A stretch of 64,000 nt of DNA, taken from Lactobacillus gasseri ATCC 33323 = JCM 1131 (GTDB lineage Bacteria > Bacillota > Bacilli > Lactobacillales > Lactobacillaceae). Shown here in pieces: positions 26,385-37,296 of this stretch; the first letter of the stretch is position 1; the number at the start of each line of letters is the position of its first letter. The notes beneath the pieces were generated by a model that was not told the DNA's origin, did no database searches, and saw only the letters and a list, made by a program, of their open reading frames with translations. Where the stretch lies: assembly GCF_000014425.1 (NCBI RefSeq), contig NC_008530.1, positions 1,798,001-1,862,000 of the forward strand. The letters run 5' to 3'. The position numbers and the translations under genes were made by a program.

Positions 26385-26894
26385 ATGACAAAATTTAGTT
26401 GGAAAAACGTATTAATTGCTGGTACTGCTGCTGGCGTTATTTCTGGATTAGTTAAATTAGGCTGGGAAAATATTCTTCCTCCAAGAACACCAGAGAGAAA
26501 TAAAACTAATCCTCCGCAAAAATTGTTGGAGCAAATGGGCGTGCCTGCAAAATTAACTCATGCAACTTATACTTATTCTGGTGAAAAATTACCATGGGTC
26601 AGCTATTTAGTTCACTTTGGCTTTTCTATTTCTTTTGCAACTGCTTATGCAGCTTTATTAGAAAAAAAAATTAAATGGCTAACTGTAGATCAAGGCGTTC
26701 CTTTTGGTTTAGCAGTTTGGATTGCCTTTCACTTAGTTATCATGCCATTAATGAAGACGGTTCCCTCTCCTAAAGATCAACCACTAGAGGAACATATTTC
26801 AGAAGCACTAGGTCATATTGCTTGGATGTGGACTAATAATGAAATTGCCGAGATAGTTTTGAAACAATTAGGTCAAAGAAAAAAAGAGCGTTAA
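26385..26894 (+). CDS. YagU family membrane protein (DUF1440)
   Basis: 169 residues, three to four membrane segments, in the pattern of YagU: TAAGVISGLVKLGWENILPPR at the N-terminus and EHISEALGHIAWMW near the end. YagU is an inner-membrane protein linked to acid resistance in E. coli. Close downstream of the EIIC pair. Confidence 0.75.
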   Translation: MTKFSWKNVLIAGTAAGVISGLVKLGWENILPPRTPERNKTNPPQKLLEQMGVPAKLTHATYTYSGEKLPWVSYLVHFGFSISFATAYAALLEKKIKWLTVDQGVPFGLAVWIAFHLVIMPLMKTVPSPKDQPLEEHISEALGHIAWMWTNNEIAEIVLKQLGQRKKER

Positions 26895-26910
26895 AGCTCT
26901 TTTTTTTTTA
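26880..26910. terminator. Terminator overlapping yagU-like stop
   Basis: AAAAAGAGC / GCTCTTTTT stem with a long T run; also fits the convergent protease gene. Confidence 0.8.
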
Positions 26911-27558
26911 CTATAAAATTGACAGAATATTGTTTAGCATGTGGGTTAAAATCGAATATCTAATATCTTTTGTTTCCACATACGTCCACGCCAGAATCAT
27001 TCCCATTACCCAATATAGGTAAATAAATTTACTAAACATTGGATCATGACCATAAGCAAAAACAAAGCCACTTGCCACAATTCCAACCCACTTATTTAAA
27101 GTATTATCTGCTGGGAAAAAAGTGTTGAAGAACAGCGCTCTGAAGATGAACTCTTCACAGATTGGTGCTACAACAACTAGCAAGACATTAAACATTGGGG
27201 ATGCTACTTTTCTAACTTCATCAAGTTCTGCTTGGTTCTGAGAAATAGTATTGCCACCAATTAGTCTAATATAAGCCACTTGAAAAATTACCAGCGCAAA
27301 AAAGGCAGCTACTGCGATAATAATTCTTTTTGCATCCCAGTGTGGTTTAGCATTAAAGAACCAGTCATTTTCTTGTTTAAGTTCTCTTTTATAAATCCAA
27401 TACATCCAGTAAATCGCTACTACTGTTAAAACGGCTAAAATAATTGCAAATAATAAGTTCACCTTTTTTTGTGCATATCCCAATTGCAAAACGGTATAAA
27501 ACACAAAAGCGATAATAATTATTGCTAAATTTCCTAAAAAGCGTAAAAAAGTCTTCAT
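26911..27558 (-). CDS. CPBP-family intramembrane metalloprotease
   Basis: 215 residues, about six helices. CAAX-protease/bacteriocin-processing (CPBP) motifs are visible: CEEFIFRAL (EExxxR), then FAYGHDP, and a final His in LTHMLNNI. Membrane protease or bacteriocin self-immunity in relatives; target unknown. Confidence 0.85.
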   Translation of the reverse strand: MKTFLRFLGNLAIIIIAFVFYTVLQLGYAQKKVNLLFAIILAVLTVVAIYWMYWIYKRELKQENDWFFNAKPHWDAKRIIIAVAAFFALVIFQVAYIRLIGGNTISQNQAELDEVRKVASPMFNVLLVVVAPICEEFIFRALFFNTFFPADNTLNKWVGIVASGFVFAYGHDPMFSKFIYLYWVMGMILAWTYVETKDIRYSILTHMLNNILSIL

Positions 27559-27637
27559 TCGAACACTTCCCCTAATTGAAATTACCTACTTCTTTTCATT
27601 ATAATTATTTATCAAAAAGACATAAGGACATTTAATC

Positions 27638-28759
27638 ATGCAATCACAACTCATGCAATCTTTACATCAATTTCTTAATTTTACCATTCATCATAAAGTG
27701 ACAATCACTACTTTACTGATGTTTATGCTTTTAGCCTTATTTTTAATTTCTTGGCTAATTGAACCACGCCGGTTAATTAATGGCCTAATCTTTACTGCAC
27801 TTGGCCTTACATTTTTAACTTGGGCTGCCATTTTAATCTTTTCGCAGCATAATGCTGTTTTAACTTCTTCATTTTCATTTATTGCCCTGGCTTTCTTGTT
27901 TGGGATCTTTTTCTTAGTTACATTTTCATGGATTTTCTTTCTTTGGAATGCGTACTTTGTTTGGAAATATGAAAGTCACTCACTGCCAAATCTTTTAACG
28001 CTAATTATCGGACTCTTTTTAGTAGCCTTGTGGACTTTATATCGCTTAGGAGTCTTTCATAAACTGCCAGGCTGGCTTCATTCCCTAGTTGCAGGTGCTG
28101 CCTTGATTGCCTTTTATCTATTATTTGTAATGTACAATTTTTTACTCAACCTAGTTTTATATCAGATTGTGCCACGTCGCTACAAGCAAGACTACTTAAT
28201 TGTTTTAGGAGCAGGTCTCATTAATGGTAAAAAGGTTTCACGTCTTCTTGGTTCAAGAATTGACCGGGCTATTGCTTTTTCTAACAAACAATACGACAAA
28301 GGCCACAAACGTCCTAAATTGATTATGTCAGGTGGACAAGGTAAGGATGAAGATTTATCAGAAGCTGAAGCAATGAAGAACTATGCAGTTAAACGCGGCT
28401 ATGATCCAGACCTAATCTTGCTTGAAGATAAATCAACTAATACTTATCAAAATATGATCTACTCAAAAGCAGTCGCCATCAAAGATTATGGTAGTGACAA
28501 GTTCAAAGCTAAATTCTTTACCAATAATTACCACCTCTTTAGAGCTGGTCTATATGCAAAAATGGCACATTTAAAGGCTAACGGCATCGGTTCTACTACG
28601 AGATTTTATTTCTTACCCAACGCTACGATCCGTGAGTTTGCTGGGGTCTTTATCATGCATAAGAAACGACACTTTGTTATCATTGGTTTAATCGCAATTT
28701 TATTTATAGTCCAAGCAGTCTTCGCCCTTTTAGGATGGACAAGATACTTAATTGCCTAG
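27638..28759 (+). CDS. YdcF-like DUF218 membrane protein
   Basis: 373 residues: five to six N-terminal helices, then a cytosolic-type DUF218 (YdcF) domain with LIVLGAGLINGKKVSRLLG, MSGGQGKDEDLSEAEAM and DKSTNTYQNM, and a last C-terminal helix. DUF218 proteins of this layout are linked to envelope metabolism. 12 bases before the ABC gene, so an operon. Confidence 0.8.
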   Translation: MQSQLMQSLHQFLNFTIHHKVTITTLLMFMLLALFLISWLIEPRRLINGLIFTALGLTFLTWAAILIFSQHNAVLTSSFSFIALAFLFGIFFLVTFSWIFFLWNAYFVWKYESHSLPNLLTLIIGLFLVALWTLYRLGVFHKLPGWLHSLVAGAALIAFYLLFVMYNFLLNLVLYQIVPRRYKQDYLIVLGAGLINGKKVSRLLGSRIDRAIAFSNKQYDKGHKRPKLIMSGGQGKDEDLSEAEAMKNYAVKRGYDPDLILLEDKSTNTYQNMIYSKAVAIKDYGSDKFKAKFFTNNYHLFRAGLYAKMAHLKANGIGSTTRFYFLPNATIREFAGVFIMHKKRHFVIIGLIAILFIVQAVFALLGWTRYLIA

Positions 28760-28771
28760 AGAGGAATTTAT

Positions 28772-31111
28772 ATGCTCCAACTTTTACACTTAAAAAAAAC
28801 ATACCATGTCGGCGATACTGTAACGCATGCACTAGATGATGTTACTATTAACTTTCGTAACAGCGAATTTGTAGCAATTCTAGGCCCAAGTGGTTCCGGA
28901 AAAACGACGCTTTTAAACGTAATTGGTGGCTTAGACCATTACGATTCTGGTGATATTATCATTAACGGTAAGTCCACCAAGAACTTTTCTCAAACCGACT
29001 GGGATGCTTATCGTAATAATTCTGTTGGCTTTATCTTTCAGAGCTATAACTTAATTTCTCACCTGTCGATTATTGAAAACGTAGAATTAGGCATGACCCT
29101 TTCAGGCGTAAGCAGCAGTGAACGTCATGAAAAAGCTGTTTCTGCCTTAGAGCGCGTTGGTCTTGGTGATCACTTAAAAAAGCATCCTAATCAATTATCT
29201 GGTGGACAGATGCAACGTGTCGCTATTGCCCGGGCAATAGCTAATGATCCAGATATTCTTTTATGCGACGAGCCAACTGGCGCTTTAGATACTAAGACTA
29301 GTGAAAGTATCATGAAGCTAATTAAAGAATTAAGTCATGATAAGTTAGTCATCATGGTAACTCACAACCCAGAATTGGCTGAAGAATATGCTAGTCGAAT
29401 TGTTCATTTTCAAGATGGTAAAATTCTCAGTGATTCAAATCCTTTTGAGCCAAAGAAAGAAGTAAAAGATACTTTCAAACTCAAAAAGACCAAAATGTCT
29501 TACTGGAATGCTCTAAAATTAAGTTTTACTAACATTATGACTAAGAAGGGTAGAACTTTTTTAACTGCATTTGCCTCAAGTATTGGCATTATTGGAATTG
29601 CAATTGTTCTTGCCTTATCTCATGGTTTTCAAAAGCAAATTAACGATACACAAAGTAAAACGCTAGCCAAGTTTCCGATCTCTATTTCACAAACAGCGAC
29701 CGATATGAACGCTGCCACAAATCGAAATGAATCAGATAAAAACGTCAAAAATAAGGGCTATTTAATTGCTTCAAAACCTGACAACGAAAAAAATACGCAC
29801 GAAAATAAAATTACCCAGTCTTACATTAACTATGTTAAAAAGATTGATCCTGATTATGCTAACAATATTTCTTTCATTCGTGGCACCCAGCTCAATCTTT
29901 TGACTAATGATAATGGCAAAATTAAGCATGTAGAATTTTCTAACGTTAACAATTCAGGTTCAGCTATTGCTAGTGCACAACTTCAAGGAATGAATAGTGT
30001 AGGTATCAATACTAGCGTCTTTCCCAAAACACTTGATTCAAAGCAAGGAACATTTTTAAAAGATAATTACCAGATTCTTGCTGGATCATGGCCTAAGTCA
30101 AATAATGATGTAGTTCTCGTTTTAAATAATAAAAATCAGGCTAACATTAACGCACTTAAGAACTTAGGTATTTCAATTAAAGATGGTCAAAAGTTAGATC
30201 TTAATAAAATCGTTGGTCGAACTTTTAAAGTGATCAGTAATAACGACTACTATCAAGAACTACCTACTGGAAACTTTGTTCCGCAAAAAGCTTCTAAATC
30301 TATGTATGATTCAAGCAACTTAACTTTGAAAGTAACTGCAGTCATTCGTGGTAAAAATAATAGCCAAATGGCTCTTTTAGATAACGGTATTGCTTACAGC
30401 GATGGCTTGACTCAAGAAATTATTAAACAAAATGAAAACTCCAAGATTGTTAAGGCCCAAAAGAACAGTTCAACTAATGTTATGACTAATCAGCCAATAA
30501 ACAAAACTCAAAAAGAACAATTCATTGCTTCTCTAGGTGGCTCTGGCATCCCGAGTGGTATTCTCATTTATCCAAATTCCTTTAAGTCAAAAGATAAAGT
30601 ACTTGATTACTTAGACAAATATAATAAGGGTAAGTCGAAAAAAGACCAGATTATTTATACTGATATGTCAGGTACCGTAACTAAATTAACTGGGGGCTTA
30701 CTAGACGGAATCACCGATGTTTTAGTTGCCTTTGCTGGAATTTCATTAGTAACCTCTATGATTATGATCGGTATTTTGACTTATACTTCTGTTTTAGAGC
30801 GTACTAAAGAAATTGGCGTGTTAAAAGCACTTGGAGCTAGAAAACGCGACATCACGCGCGTCTTTGATGCAGAAACATTCATTTTAGGATTATTCTCTGG
30901 TATTTTAGGTATTTTCATTGCCTATTTATGTACTTTTCCAATCAATGCTGTCTTATACGCAATTACTAATATGAGTAATGTGGCTCAGCTTGATCCAATG
31001 CAAGCTCTAATCTTAGTAATCATTAGTACTATCTTAACTATGCTTGGCGGACATATTCCTGCTCGAATGGCAGCCAAAAAGGATGCCGCAATCGCATTAA
31101 GAAGTGAATAA
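28772..31111 (+). CDS. MacB-like ABC transporter, fused ATPase and FtsX permease
   Basis: 779 residues: N-terminal ATPase (Walker [10 protein letters not shown] near 40, signature [14 protein letters not shown] near 143, Walker [13 protein letters not shown]), then one helix, a large extracellular domain of about 350 residues and three C-terminal FtsX helices ([19 protein letters not shown]). Type VII mechanotransmission ABC proteins export peptides or resist antimicrobials. No two-component system is adjacent. Confidence 0.85.
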   Translation: MLQLLHLKKTYHVGDTVTHALDDVTINFRNSEFVAILGPSGSGKTTLLNVIGGLDHYDSGDIIINGKSTKNFSQTDWDAYRNNSVGFIFQSYNLISHLSIIENVELGMTLSGVSSSERHEKAVSALERVGLGDHLKKHPNQLSGGQMQRVAIARAIANDPDILLCDEPTGALDTKTSESIMKLIKELSHDKLVIMVTHNPELAEEYASRIVHFQDGKILSDSNPFEPKKEVKDTFKLKKTKMSYWNALKLSFTNIMTKKGRTFLTAFASSIGIIGIAIVLALSHGFQKQINDTQSKTLAKFPISISQTATDMNAATNRNESDKNVKNKGYLIASKPDNEKNTHENKITQSYINYVKKIDPDYANNISFIRGTQLNLLTNDNGKIKHVEFSNVNNSGSAIASAQLQGMNSVGINTSVFPKTLDSKQGTFLKDNYQILAGSWPKSNNDVVLVLNNKNQANINALKNLGISIKDGQKLDLNKIVGRTFKVISNNDYYQELPTGNFVPQKASKSMYDSSNLTLKVTAVIRGKNNSQMALLDNGIAYSDGLTQEIIKQNENSKIVKAQKNSSTNVMTNQPINKTQKEQFIASLGGSGIPSGILIYPNSFKSKDKVLDYLDKYNKGKSKKDQIIYTDMSGTVTKLTGGLLDGITDVLVAFAGISLVTSMIMIGILTYTSVLERTKEIGVLKALGARKRDITRVFDAETFILGLFSGILGIFIAYLCTFPINAVLYAITNMSNVAQLDPMQALILVIISTILTMLGGHIPARMAAKKDAAIALRSE

Positions 31112-31127
31112 GATAACTACTTACTTA

Positions 31128-31159
31128 ACAGAACTTCAGAATTGAAGTTCTGTTTTTTA
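31128..31159 (+). terminator. Terminator after MacB-like gene
   Basis: AACAGAACTTCA / TGAAGTTCTGTT stem followed by T6. Confidence 0.85.
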
Positions 31160-31207
31160 TTCTAATTTTAAGCAAGCTAAAATTTATAAACTTATTCTTA
31201 TATATTA

Positions 31208-31223
31208 TTGAAAACGTCATCAA
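31208..31223 (+). promoter_or_regulatory. cre-like site upstream of cydA
   Basis: TTGAAAACGTCATCAA fits the catabolite-responsive element consensus WTGNAANCGNWNNCW with one mismatch; 62 bp before the cydA start. CcpA control of cyd genes is known in related Firmicutes. Confidence 0.5.
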
Positions 31224-31284
31224 GAAAGTATATGCTTAAGGTAACAGATGTTATATATGTGGATATAGAAATAGGTGAATGAAA

Positions 31285-32676
31285 ATGTTATCGGGTGTAA
31301 CAATGTTAGATCTTGCCCGCTTCCAATTCGCAATGACTACAGTATTCCACTTCTTCTTTGTTCCTTTCTCTATCGGGATGGGATTCATTGTATCAATTAT
31401 GGAAACACTCTATGTCGTTAAAAAGGACGAAGTATATAAAAAGATGGCTCAGTTCTGGGGAAAAATTTATCTCTTGAGCTTTGCTGTCGGGGTAGTTACA
31501 GGTATTATTCAGGAATTCCAATTCGGAATGAACTGGTCTGACTACTCTCGTTTTATGGGAGATATTTTTGGTGCTCCATTAGCTATTGAAGCCTTACTTG
31601 CTTTCTTTATGGAATCAACCTTCATTGGCTTATGGATGTTTACTTGGGATAAGTTTAAACCAGGTCTGCACTGTGCTTTAGTTTGGATTTCTTTTATTGG
31701 ATCAATGTTAAGTGCGATCTGGATTTTAACGGCTAACGCCTTCATGCAACACCCTGTTGGCTATGTCATTAAAAATGGTAAAGCACAAATGGCTAGCTTC
31801 TGGGCTTTAATTGCAAATGAACAACTTTGGGCTAGTTTCCCACACGTAGTAATCGGTGCGATCGTTACTGCATCATTTGTAGTAATTGGTATGGCTGCTT
31901 TTGGCTTACTTAGAAAGCGCGATGTCAACTTCCACAAGAAGTCAATGCGCGTTGCTTTATGGATTGCTCTGTTTGCTTCAATTGCTGAAATTGGTGCAGG
32001 CGATTACCAAACTCAAGTTGAAATTCATGAACAACCAATGAAGTTTGCTGCAACTGAAGGTGTTTATGATACTACTGGTGATCACGCTCCTTGGGATATT
32101 GTTGCTAACTTAAATACCAAAGAACATAAAAATGAAGGTGCAATTTCTATTCCTGATGTCTTAACTATTCTTACCTACCACAAGACTAGTGGTTCTATCA
32201 AAGGTATGAATCAAATTAACAAAGAATTGCATGCAAAATATGACAAGAAGTTCGGCAAGGACATGAGCTATTATGTTCCTGTTAAGACCTTGTTCTATAG
32301 TTTCAGAATTATGGCAGGTTTTGGTGCTTTATTTGCACTACTTTCAATTCTAGGTTTAATTTGGACTCGTCCAAAGAAGAATACAATTGAAAACAAGCGT
32401 TGGTTCCTATGGATCTTAGGTATTTCTACCTTCCTTCCATTTGTTGCTAATACTTGTGGTTGGTTCATTACAGAACTTGGTCGTTTTCCATGGACTGTTT
32501 ACGGACTCTTCACAATTGCAGACTCAATTTCTGCAAGTACAACAACCGGCGAGCTTTGGTTCACGAATATTATGTACTTCCTAATCTTCTCAACTCTTGG
32601 CGGAGTAATGATCTATTACTGCAAACGTCAGCTTGACATGGGTGTAGCTGGTGCACTTGAAAGGGGTGCATACTAA
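31285..32676 (+). CDS. cydA: Cytochrome bd ubiquinol/menaquinol oxidase subunit I
   Basis: 463-residue quinol oxidase subunit starting MLSGVTMLDLARFQFAMTTVF. Haem-ligand His in the N-terminal helix, and the GRFPWTVYG loop near the C-terminus are visible. ATG 31285 has AGGTGA at good distance; the ATG at 31279 is too close. Needs exogenous haem in lactobacilli. First gene of cydABCD-menA. Confidence 0.95.
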   Translation: MLSGVTMLDLARFQFAMTTVFHFFFVPFSIGMGFIVSIMETLYVVKKDEVYKKMAQFWGKIYLLSFAVGVVTGIIQEFQFGMNWSDYSRFMGDIFGAPLAIEALLAFFMESTFIGLWMFTWDKFKPGLHCALVWISFIGSMLSAIWILTANAFMQHPVGYVIKNGKAQMASFWALIANEQLWASFPHVVIGAIVTASFVVIGMAAFGLLRKRDVNFHKKSMRVALWIALFASIAEIGAGDYQTQVEIHEQPMKFAATEGVYDTTGDHAPWDIVANLNTKEHKNEGAISIPDVLTILTYHKTSGSIKGMNQINKELHAKYDKKFGKDMSYYVPVKTLFYSFRIMAGFGALFALLSILGLIWTRPKKNTIENKRWFLWILGISTFLPFVANTCGWFITELGRFPWTVYGLFTIADSISASTTTGELWFTNIMYFLIFSTLGGVMIYYCKRQLDMGVAGALERGAY

Positions 32677-33698
32677 TGATCGACGGAATTGATTTTTTAC
32701 AGTTGCTTTGGTTCTTATTAATCGGCCTCCTATTCATGATCTTCTACTTCACTGAAGGTTTTGACTATGGTGTAGGGATGGCAACAAAGTTTTTAGCAAG
32801 AAATGATCAAGAAAAACATCTCATGATGGAAACTATCGGACCTCACTGGGATGGAAATGAAGTATGGCTAATCACAGCTGGTGGTGCTATGTTTGCTTCA
32901 TTCTCCGACTGGTACGCAAGTCTATTTAGTGGCTATTACATTTTGCTATTCTTTACTTTATTTGCTCTAATTATCAGAGGGGTGTCATTTGAGTTCTCTG
33001 CTCATGCAGAAACTGAACATGGTTTTAGAATTTGGACTAGCGCTCTATTTTGGGGTAGTTTATTAGCACCATTTTTCCTAACAATGATGTTTGGTAGCTT
33101 GATTCAAGGTGTTCCAATTGATGCTCAAGGAAATATGAGCTTAAGTGTTTGGAATATTGTTAATCCACTCTCAGTTGTTGCTGGTGTTGCCGGCGTACTT
33201 CTTTGCTTAATCCATGGAATTAACTTCTTAAGATTAAGAATTGATGATCCAGAATTAAGCGAGCGTGCTGCTAGTCTAAATGAAAAGCTTTATCTTGTGG
33301 CCTACTTAGGTGAAGTTGTTTTTGCCTTGCTAGTCTTCTTCCAAACTGATTTCTTCAAGTTAAGACCAATTTCCTCAACAATTATTACTTTAATTATTGT
33401 CGTCCTAACTGCTTGGTCAGATATATCTTTGATTAAGAACAAACAAGTAGCAGCCTTTGTAACAAGTGGCTTAACTTTAGTGGGTGTTGTTGGACTCTTG
33501 TTCAATGGACTTTTCCCACGCGTTTTAATCGCAACCGATTCAGCACACTCACTCTTGATTAAGACTGCTGCTAACTCTAAATTGACACTTGAGGTAATGA
33601 CAATTGTTGCTCTTATTCTCTTGCCAATTGCCTTGGTTTACATTATCTGGTCATATGTAGTCTTTAGACGCCGGATTAAAGTAAATCAAAACGCCTAA
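32676..33698 (+). CDS. cydB: Cytochrome bd oxidase subunit II
   Basis: 340 residues, about eight helices; FTEGFDYGVGMATKF and GPHWDGNEVWLITAGGAMFASF are family hallmarks. Start overlaps the last base of cydA's stop codon. Confidence 0.95.
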   Translation: MIDGIDFLQLLWFLLIGLLFMIFYFTEGFDYGVGMATKFLARNDQEKHLMMETIGPHWDGNEVWLITAGGAMFASFSDWYASLFSGYYILLFFTLFALIIRGVSFEFSAHAETEHGFRIWTSALFWGSLLAPFFLTMMFGSLIQGVPIDAQGNMSLSVWNIVNPLSVVAGVAGVLLCLIHGINFLRLRIDDPELSERAASLNEKLYLVAYLGEVVFALLVFFQTDFFKLRPISSTIITLIIVVLTAWSDISLIKNKQVAAFVTSGLTLVGVVGLLFNGLFPRVLIATDSAHSLLIKTAANSKLTLEVMTIVALILLPIALVYIIWSYVVFRRRIKVNQNA

Positions 33699-33716
33699 TC
33701 TAGAACAGGAATAAAA

Positions 33717-35534
33717 ATGATTGATAAACGACTTTTCAAATTACCAAAAGCCAAAATCATGCTCGCAATGCTTGCAGGACTAATGTTCTTGCAAGCATTT
33801 GCTATTTTAGGACAAGGTATTTTTCTTGCCCGAGCAATTGTTGGCTCTTGGAAACAGCAACCTTTTTCTGAAATTACACAAGATGTGCTACTTTTTTTGA
33901 TTTTCTATTTATTAAGACAAGGTATCAACTGGTTTCAAAAATGGTACATGAATCGTTATGCAAATCAAACAACTACCCTTTTGCGTCAACAACTACTTAA
34001 TAAAACTTACGACGGGGGAATTGCGCTAGTATCAAGAATTGGAACCGGGAATTTGGTTTCTACCCTGCTAGACGGAATGGATGAAATTTCTAACTATCTA
34101 TCTTTAATTTTTCCAAAATTAATTGCCCTTGCAATTGTTCCTTGGGTTATTTTGATTTATATTTTCACCCTAAATGCTCTGTCAGGCTGGATTCTATTAT
34201 TAGTATTTCCTTTGCTGATCCTATTTATGATAATTCTCGGAACAGCAGCTCAAAGCAAGGCAAGTAAGCAATATGCTGGCTATGTTAAATTGCAAAATCA
34301 TTTTGTCGATGCCTTGCGTGGCTTAAGCACTTTAAAAGTTTTGGGACTTGCTAGAAAATATGGCAATATTGTTTACAAAAACAGTGAAAACTATCGTAAA
34401 AAAACAATGGGCGTTTTAAGAGTAGCTATCTTGTCTACTTTTACACTTGATTTCTTTACAACCTTGTCAATTGCGATGATTGCCATGTTTCTTGGAATTG
34501 GCTTAATCAACGGCAATTTGGTTCTCTATCCTTCGCTGGTTATTTTGATCTTATCACCCGAATACTTTTTACCTATTCGTGATTTTGGGAATGACTTTCA
34601 TGCAACATTAAATGGTAAAAATGCGCTTGGACAGATTTTCGATATTTTAGCTTTTCCTACTACACCACAAGAAGATCAGCTATCTAGTTTCACGTGGAAC
34701 AAAGATAGTACTTTTATAGCTAAGAATCTTGCTTTTAACTATAGTCATGTTGATCAAAGTGAGTTCACTGTTAATAAAAATGCTAAAATGAGCGGCGTCG
34801 TAAAAAAGAAATCGAAGCCTAAAGTAAACAAACATACCGCTGATGAATTACGTAATATTAATTTAAGCCTTACTGGCTTTCAAAAAGTCGGCATTATCGG
34901 CCCAACTGGGGCTGGTAAGACAACTTTAATGCGAATCTTAGCTGGTTTTCTTACCCCGCACCTTAAAGATGATAACTTCACTATTAATGGACAAAATCTT
35001 GCTCAACTTAATCAAAAAAGTTGGCAAAATCAAATTACTTATATTCCGCAGGATCCCTACATGTTTGCAAGCAGCATCAGGGATAATCTAACTTTCTATA
35101 ATCCGAATGCCAGCCAAGAAGAGATTGACGCAGCTTTAAAGGCAACTGACTTAGATAATTTTGTTGCCAGTTTAAAAGACGGTTTAAATACGCGAATTGG
35201 TGAAAATGGACGTGGTATTTCTGGTGGTCAAAAGCAGCGAATTGCTTTGGCACGTGCATTTTTGGCAAAAGACCGCAAAATTCTATTCTTTGATGAACCA
35301 ACTGCTCACCTTGATATTGAAACTGAATACGAATTAAAGCAACCAATGAAAAAACTAATGGAAAATCATTTAGTCTTTTTTACAACTCACCGTTTGCACT
35401 GGCTAAATGACATGGACTGGTGCCTAGTTATTGAAAATGGGGAAATTGTTGAACAAGGTACTCCTGATGATCTAGCAAAAAACGGAACTGTATTTAAGAA
35501 ATTAACTCAGCCACTGAAAGAAGATCTACTATGA
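33717..35534 (+). CDS. cydD: ABC exporter subunit CydD
   Basis: 605-residue half-transporter needed for bd oxidase assembly (heterodimer with CydC, moving thiols/haem-related cargo). Walker A GPTGAGKTT, signature ISGGQKQRIALARA, Walker B KILFFDEPTAHLD. Contains an insertion of lysine-rich residues (VVKKKSKPKVNKHTADE) just before the ATPase strand. Stop overlaps the cydC start (ATGA). Confidence 0.92.
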   Translation: MIDKRLFKLPKAKIMLAMLAGLMFLQAFAILGQGIFLARAIVGSWKQQPFSEITQDVLLFLIFYLLRQGINWFQKWYMNRYANQTTTLLRQQLLNKTYDGGIALVSRIGTGNLVSTLLDGMDEISNYLSLIFPKLIALAIVPWVILIYIFTLNALSGWILLLVFPLLILFMIILGTAAQSKASKQYAGYVKLQNHFVDALRGLSTLKVLGLARKYGNIVYKNSENYRKKTMGVLRVAILSTFTLDFFTTLSIAMIAMFLGIGLINGNLVLYPSLVILILSPEYFLPIRDFGNDFHATLNGKNALGQIFDILAFPTTPQEDQLSSFTWNKDSTFIAKNLAFNYSHVDQSEFTVNKNAKMSGVVKKKSKPKVNKHTADELRNINLSLTGFQKVGIIGPTGAGKTTLMRILAGFLTPHLKDDNFTINGQNLAQLNQKSWQNQITYIPQDPYMFASSIRDNLTFYNPNASQEEIDAALKATDLDNFVASLKDGLNTRIGENGRGISGGQKQRIALARAFLAKDRKILFFDEPTAHLDIETEYELKQPMKKLMENHLVFFTTHRLHWLNDMDWCLVIENGEIVEQGTPDDLAKNGTVFKKLTQPLKEDLL

Positions 35535-37276
35535 TGAATAAAAAATTTTCTTGGAAAAATGAACGGTGGGTAAAGCCCTACCTAGCACAATATAAATGGA
35601 ATTTTATTCTAGCAATTTTTCTCGGCGTTGTGATGTTCTTTTGTGGTGGAGCCTTGATGTTTTATGCCGGCTATACCATCGATAAAGCCGCTACGCGTCC
35701 AGAAAACATTTTGATGATTTATGTTCCTATAGTTTTAATGAGAGCTGTTGGTATTGGACGGCCTTTATTTAGATATTTAGAACGTCTGGTATCCCACAAC
35801 TGGATTTTACGCGTTACTAGTTCTTTGAGAAGACGCCTCTTTTATATTGCTGAAAGAAATACCTCGGCTGTTGGCTCAAGTTTTCAAACAGGCAGCATTT
35901 TATCACTGTTGACTGATGATATTGGACACTTGCAAAATCTTTATTTAAGAACTATTTTCCCGGCAATTTTAAGTTACTTAGTTGGCTTTATCGTTGTAAT
36001 TTTATTGGGACTTTTTTCCTGGCCTCTAGCTGGAGTAATCGCAATTTTATTAGTTGCGGAATTAGTATTGGTTCCCTTCTTTTCTCTTTTAAAGCAAGCT
36101 GCTGTTCGCACTAAGGAAAAAGAAGAAAAAGCGCAGCTTTACACTGAATTTACTGATCAAGTTTTAGGCGCTGGTGACTGGAAAATTTCTGGTAGACGGG
36201 ATGCTTTTTTCAATCAAACTAAAGGAACTTTAAAATCTTTAGGACAATATGAAAAGAAGTCTGGAAAATTTGATTGGGCTAGAGACTTTGGTCTTGAATT
36301 TATTTTTGGCTTGATGGCAGTTGCCCTCCTTTATTTCACGAACCAAACTCTTACCAATAATCAAGAAGCAGCAAATTATGTTGGAGCAGTTGTCTTAGCT
36401 CTCTTTCCTTTATCAGATGCCTTTATTCCAGTTGGACAAGGAATTGAAGAATGGCATACATATAGTGATTCTGTAAAACACTTAAATGAATTAAAAGTAC
36501 CAGAGAACCGTTTACCTGCCCAACAATATTTTGATCCTGCTTTTGCTGGCACTTTAAGAGTTTCAAATATTTCATTTACTTATCCTGGAGAAGACTATCC
36601 AATTATTCAAAACTTTTCCCTTACCCTAAAAAGAGGACAAAAAGCGGCTTTAATTGGTCCATCAGGTGCTGGTAAAAGTACTATCCTGCAATTAATCTTA
36701 GGTGATTTAAAGCCTCGCCAAGGAACTGTTACGCTCGACCGCTTTAATGTTCTTGAACTTCAAAAAGAGCGTTCGAAGTTATTTTCTGTATTAAATCAAG
36801 AGCCATTTTTATTTAATACGACGATCTATGAAAATTTAAAAATGGCCAATCCAGACGCTAGTGCTGATCAAATGATGCAAATCTTAGAAAAAGTCCAATT
36901 AGCCGATTTTGTTAATTCACTCCCTAAGAAATTAGATACCGAAGTAGCTGAAGCTGGAGCACGCTTTTCTGGTGGTCAGAAAGAGCGTTTAGCACTAGCA
37001 CGTGTACTTTTGCAAGATACGCAAATTGTCCTCTTAGACGAGCCAACAGTCGGCTTAGATCCACTCACAGAGCAAAAGCTCTTAAATTTGGTATTTGATG
37101 TCTTAAAAAATAAGACAGTCGTTTGGGTAACCCACCACTTACAAGGTGTAAAATATATGAACGAAGTTCTCTTCTTTAAAGATGGAAAAGTCACAATGCA
37201 AGGAGATCCGCATGAACTCTTTAAACACAATGAACACTTCCACCAACTTTATTTAATGGATCAAGGACTAATCTAA
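35531..37276 (+). CDS. cydC: ABC exporter subunit CydC
   Basis: 581-residue partner of CydD: six membrane helices, Walker A GPSGAGKST, signature FSGGQKERLALARV, Walker B IVLLDEPTVGLD. Translationally coupled to cydD; a second ATG lies three bases on. Confidence 0.92.
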   Translation: MMNKKFSWKNERWVKPYLAQYKWNFILAIFLGVVMFFCGGALMFYAGYTIDKAATRPENILMIYVPIVLMRAVGIGRPLFRYLERLVSHNWILRVTSSLRRRLFYIAERNTSAVGSSFQTGSILSLLTDDIGHLQNLYLRTIFPAILSYLVGFIVVILLGLFSWPLAGVIAILLVAELVLVPFFSLLKQAAVRTKEKEEKAQLYTEFTDQVLGAGDWKISGRRDAFFNQTKGTLKSLGQYEKKSGKFDWARDFGLEFIFGLMAVALLYFTNQTLTNNQEAANYVGAVVLALFPLSDAFIPVGQGIEEWHTYSDSVKHLNELKVPENRLPAQQYFDPAFAGTLRVSNISFTYPGEDYPIIQNFSLTLKRGQKAALIGPSGAGKSTILQLILGDLKPRQGTVTLDRFNVLELQKERSKLFSVLNQEPFLFNTTIYENLKMANPDASADQMMQILEKVQLADFVNSLPKKLDTEVAEAGARFSGGQKERLALARVLLQDTQIVLLDEPTVGLDPLTEQKLLNLVFDVLKNKTVVWVTHHLQGVKYMNEVLFFKDGKVTMQGDPHELFKHNEHFHQLYLMDQGLI

Positions 37277-37296
37277 AAAATAGAAAGAAGTTTACT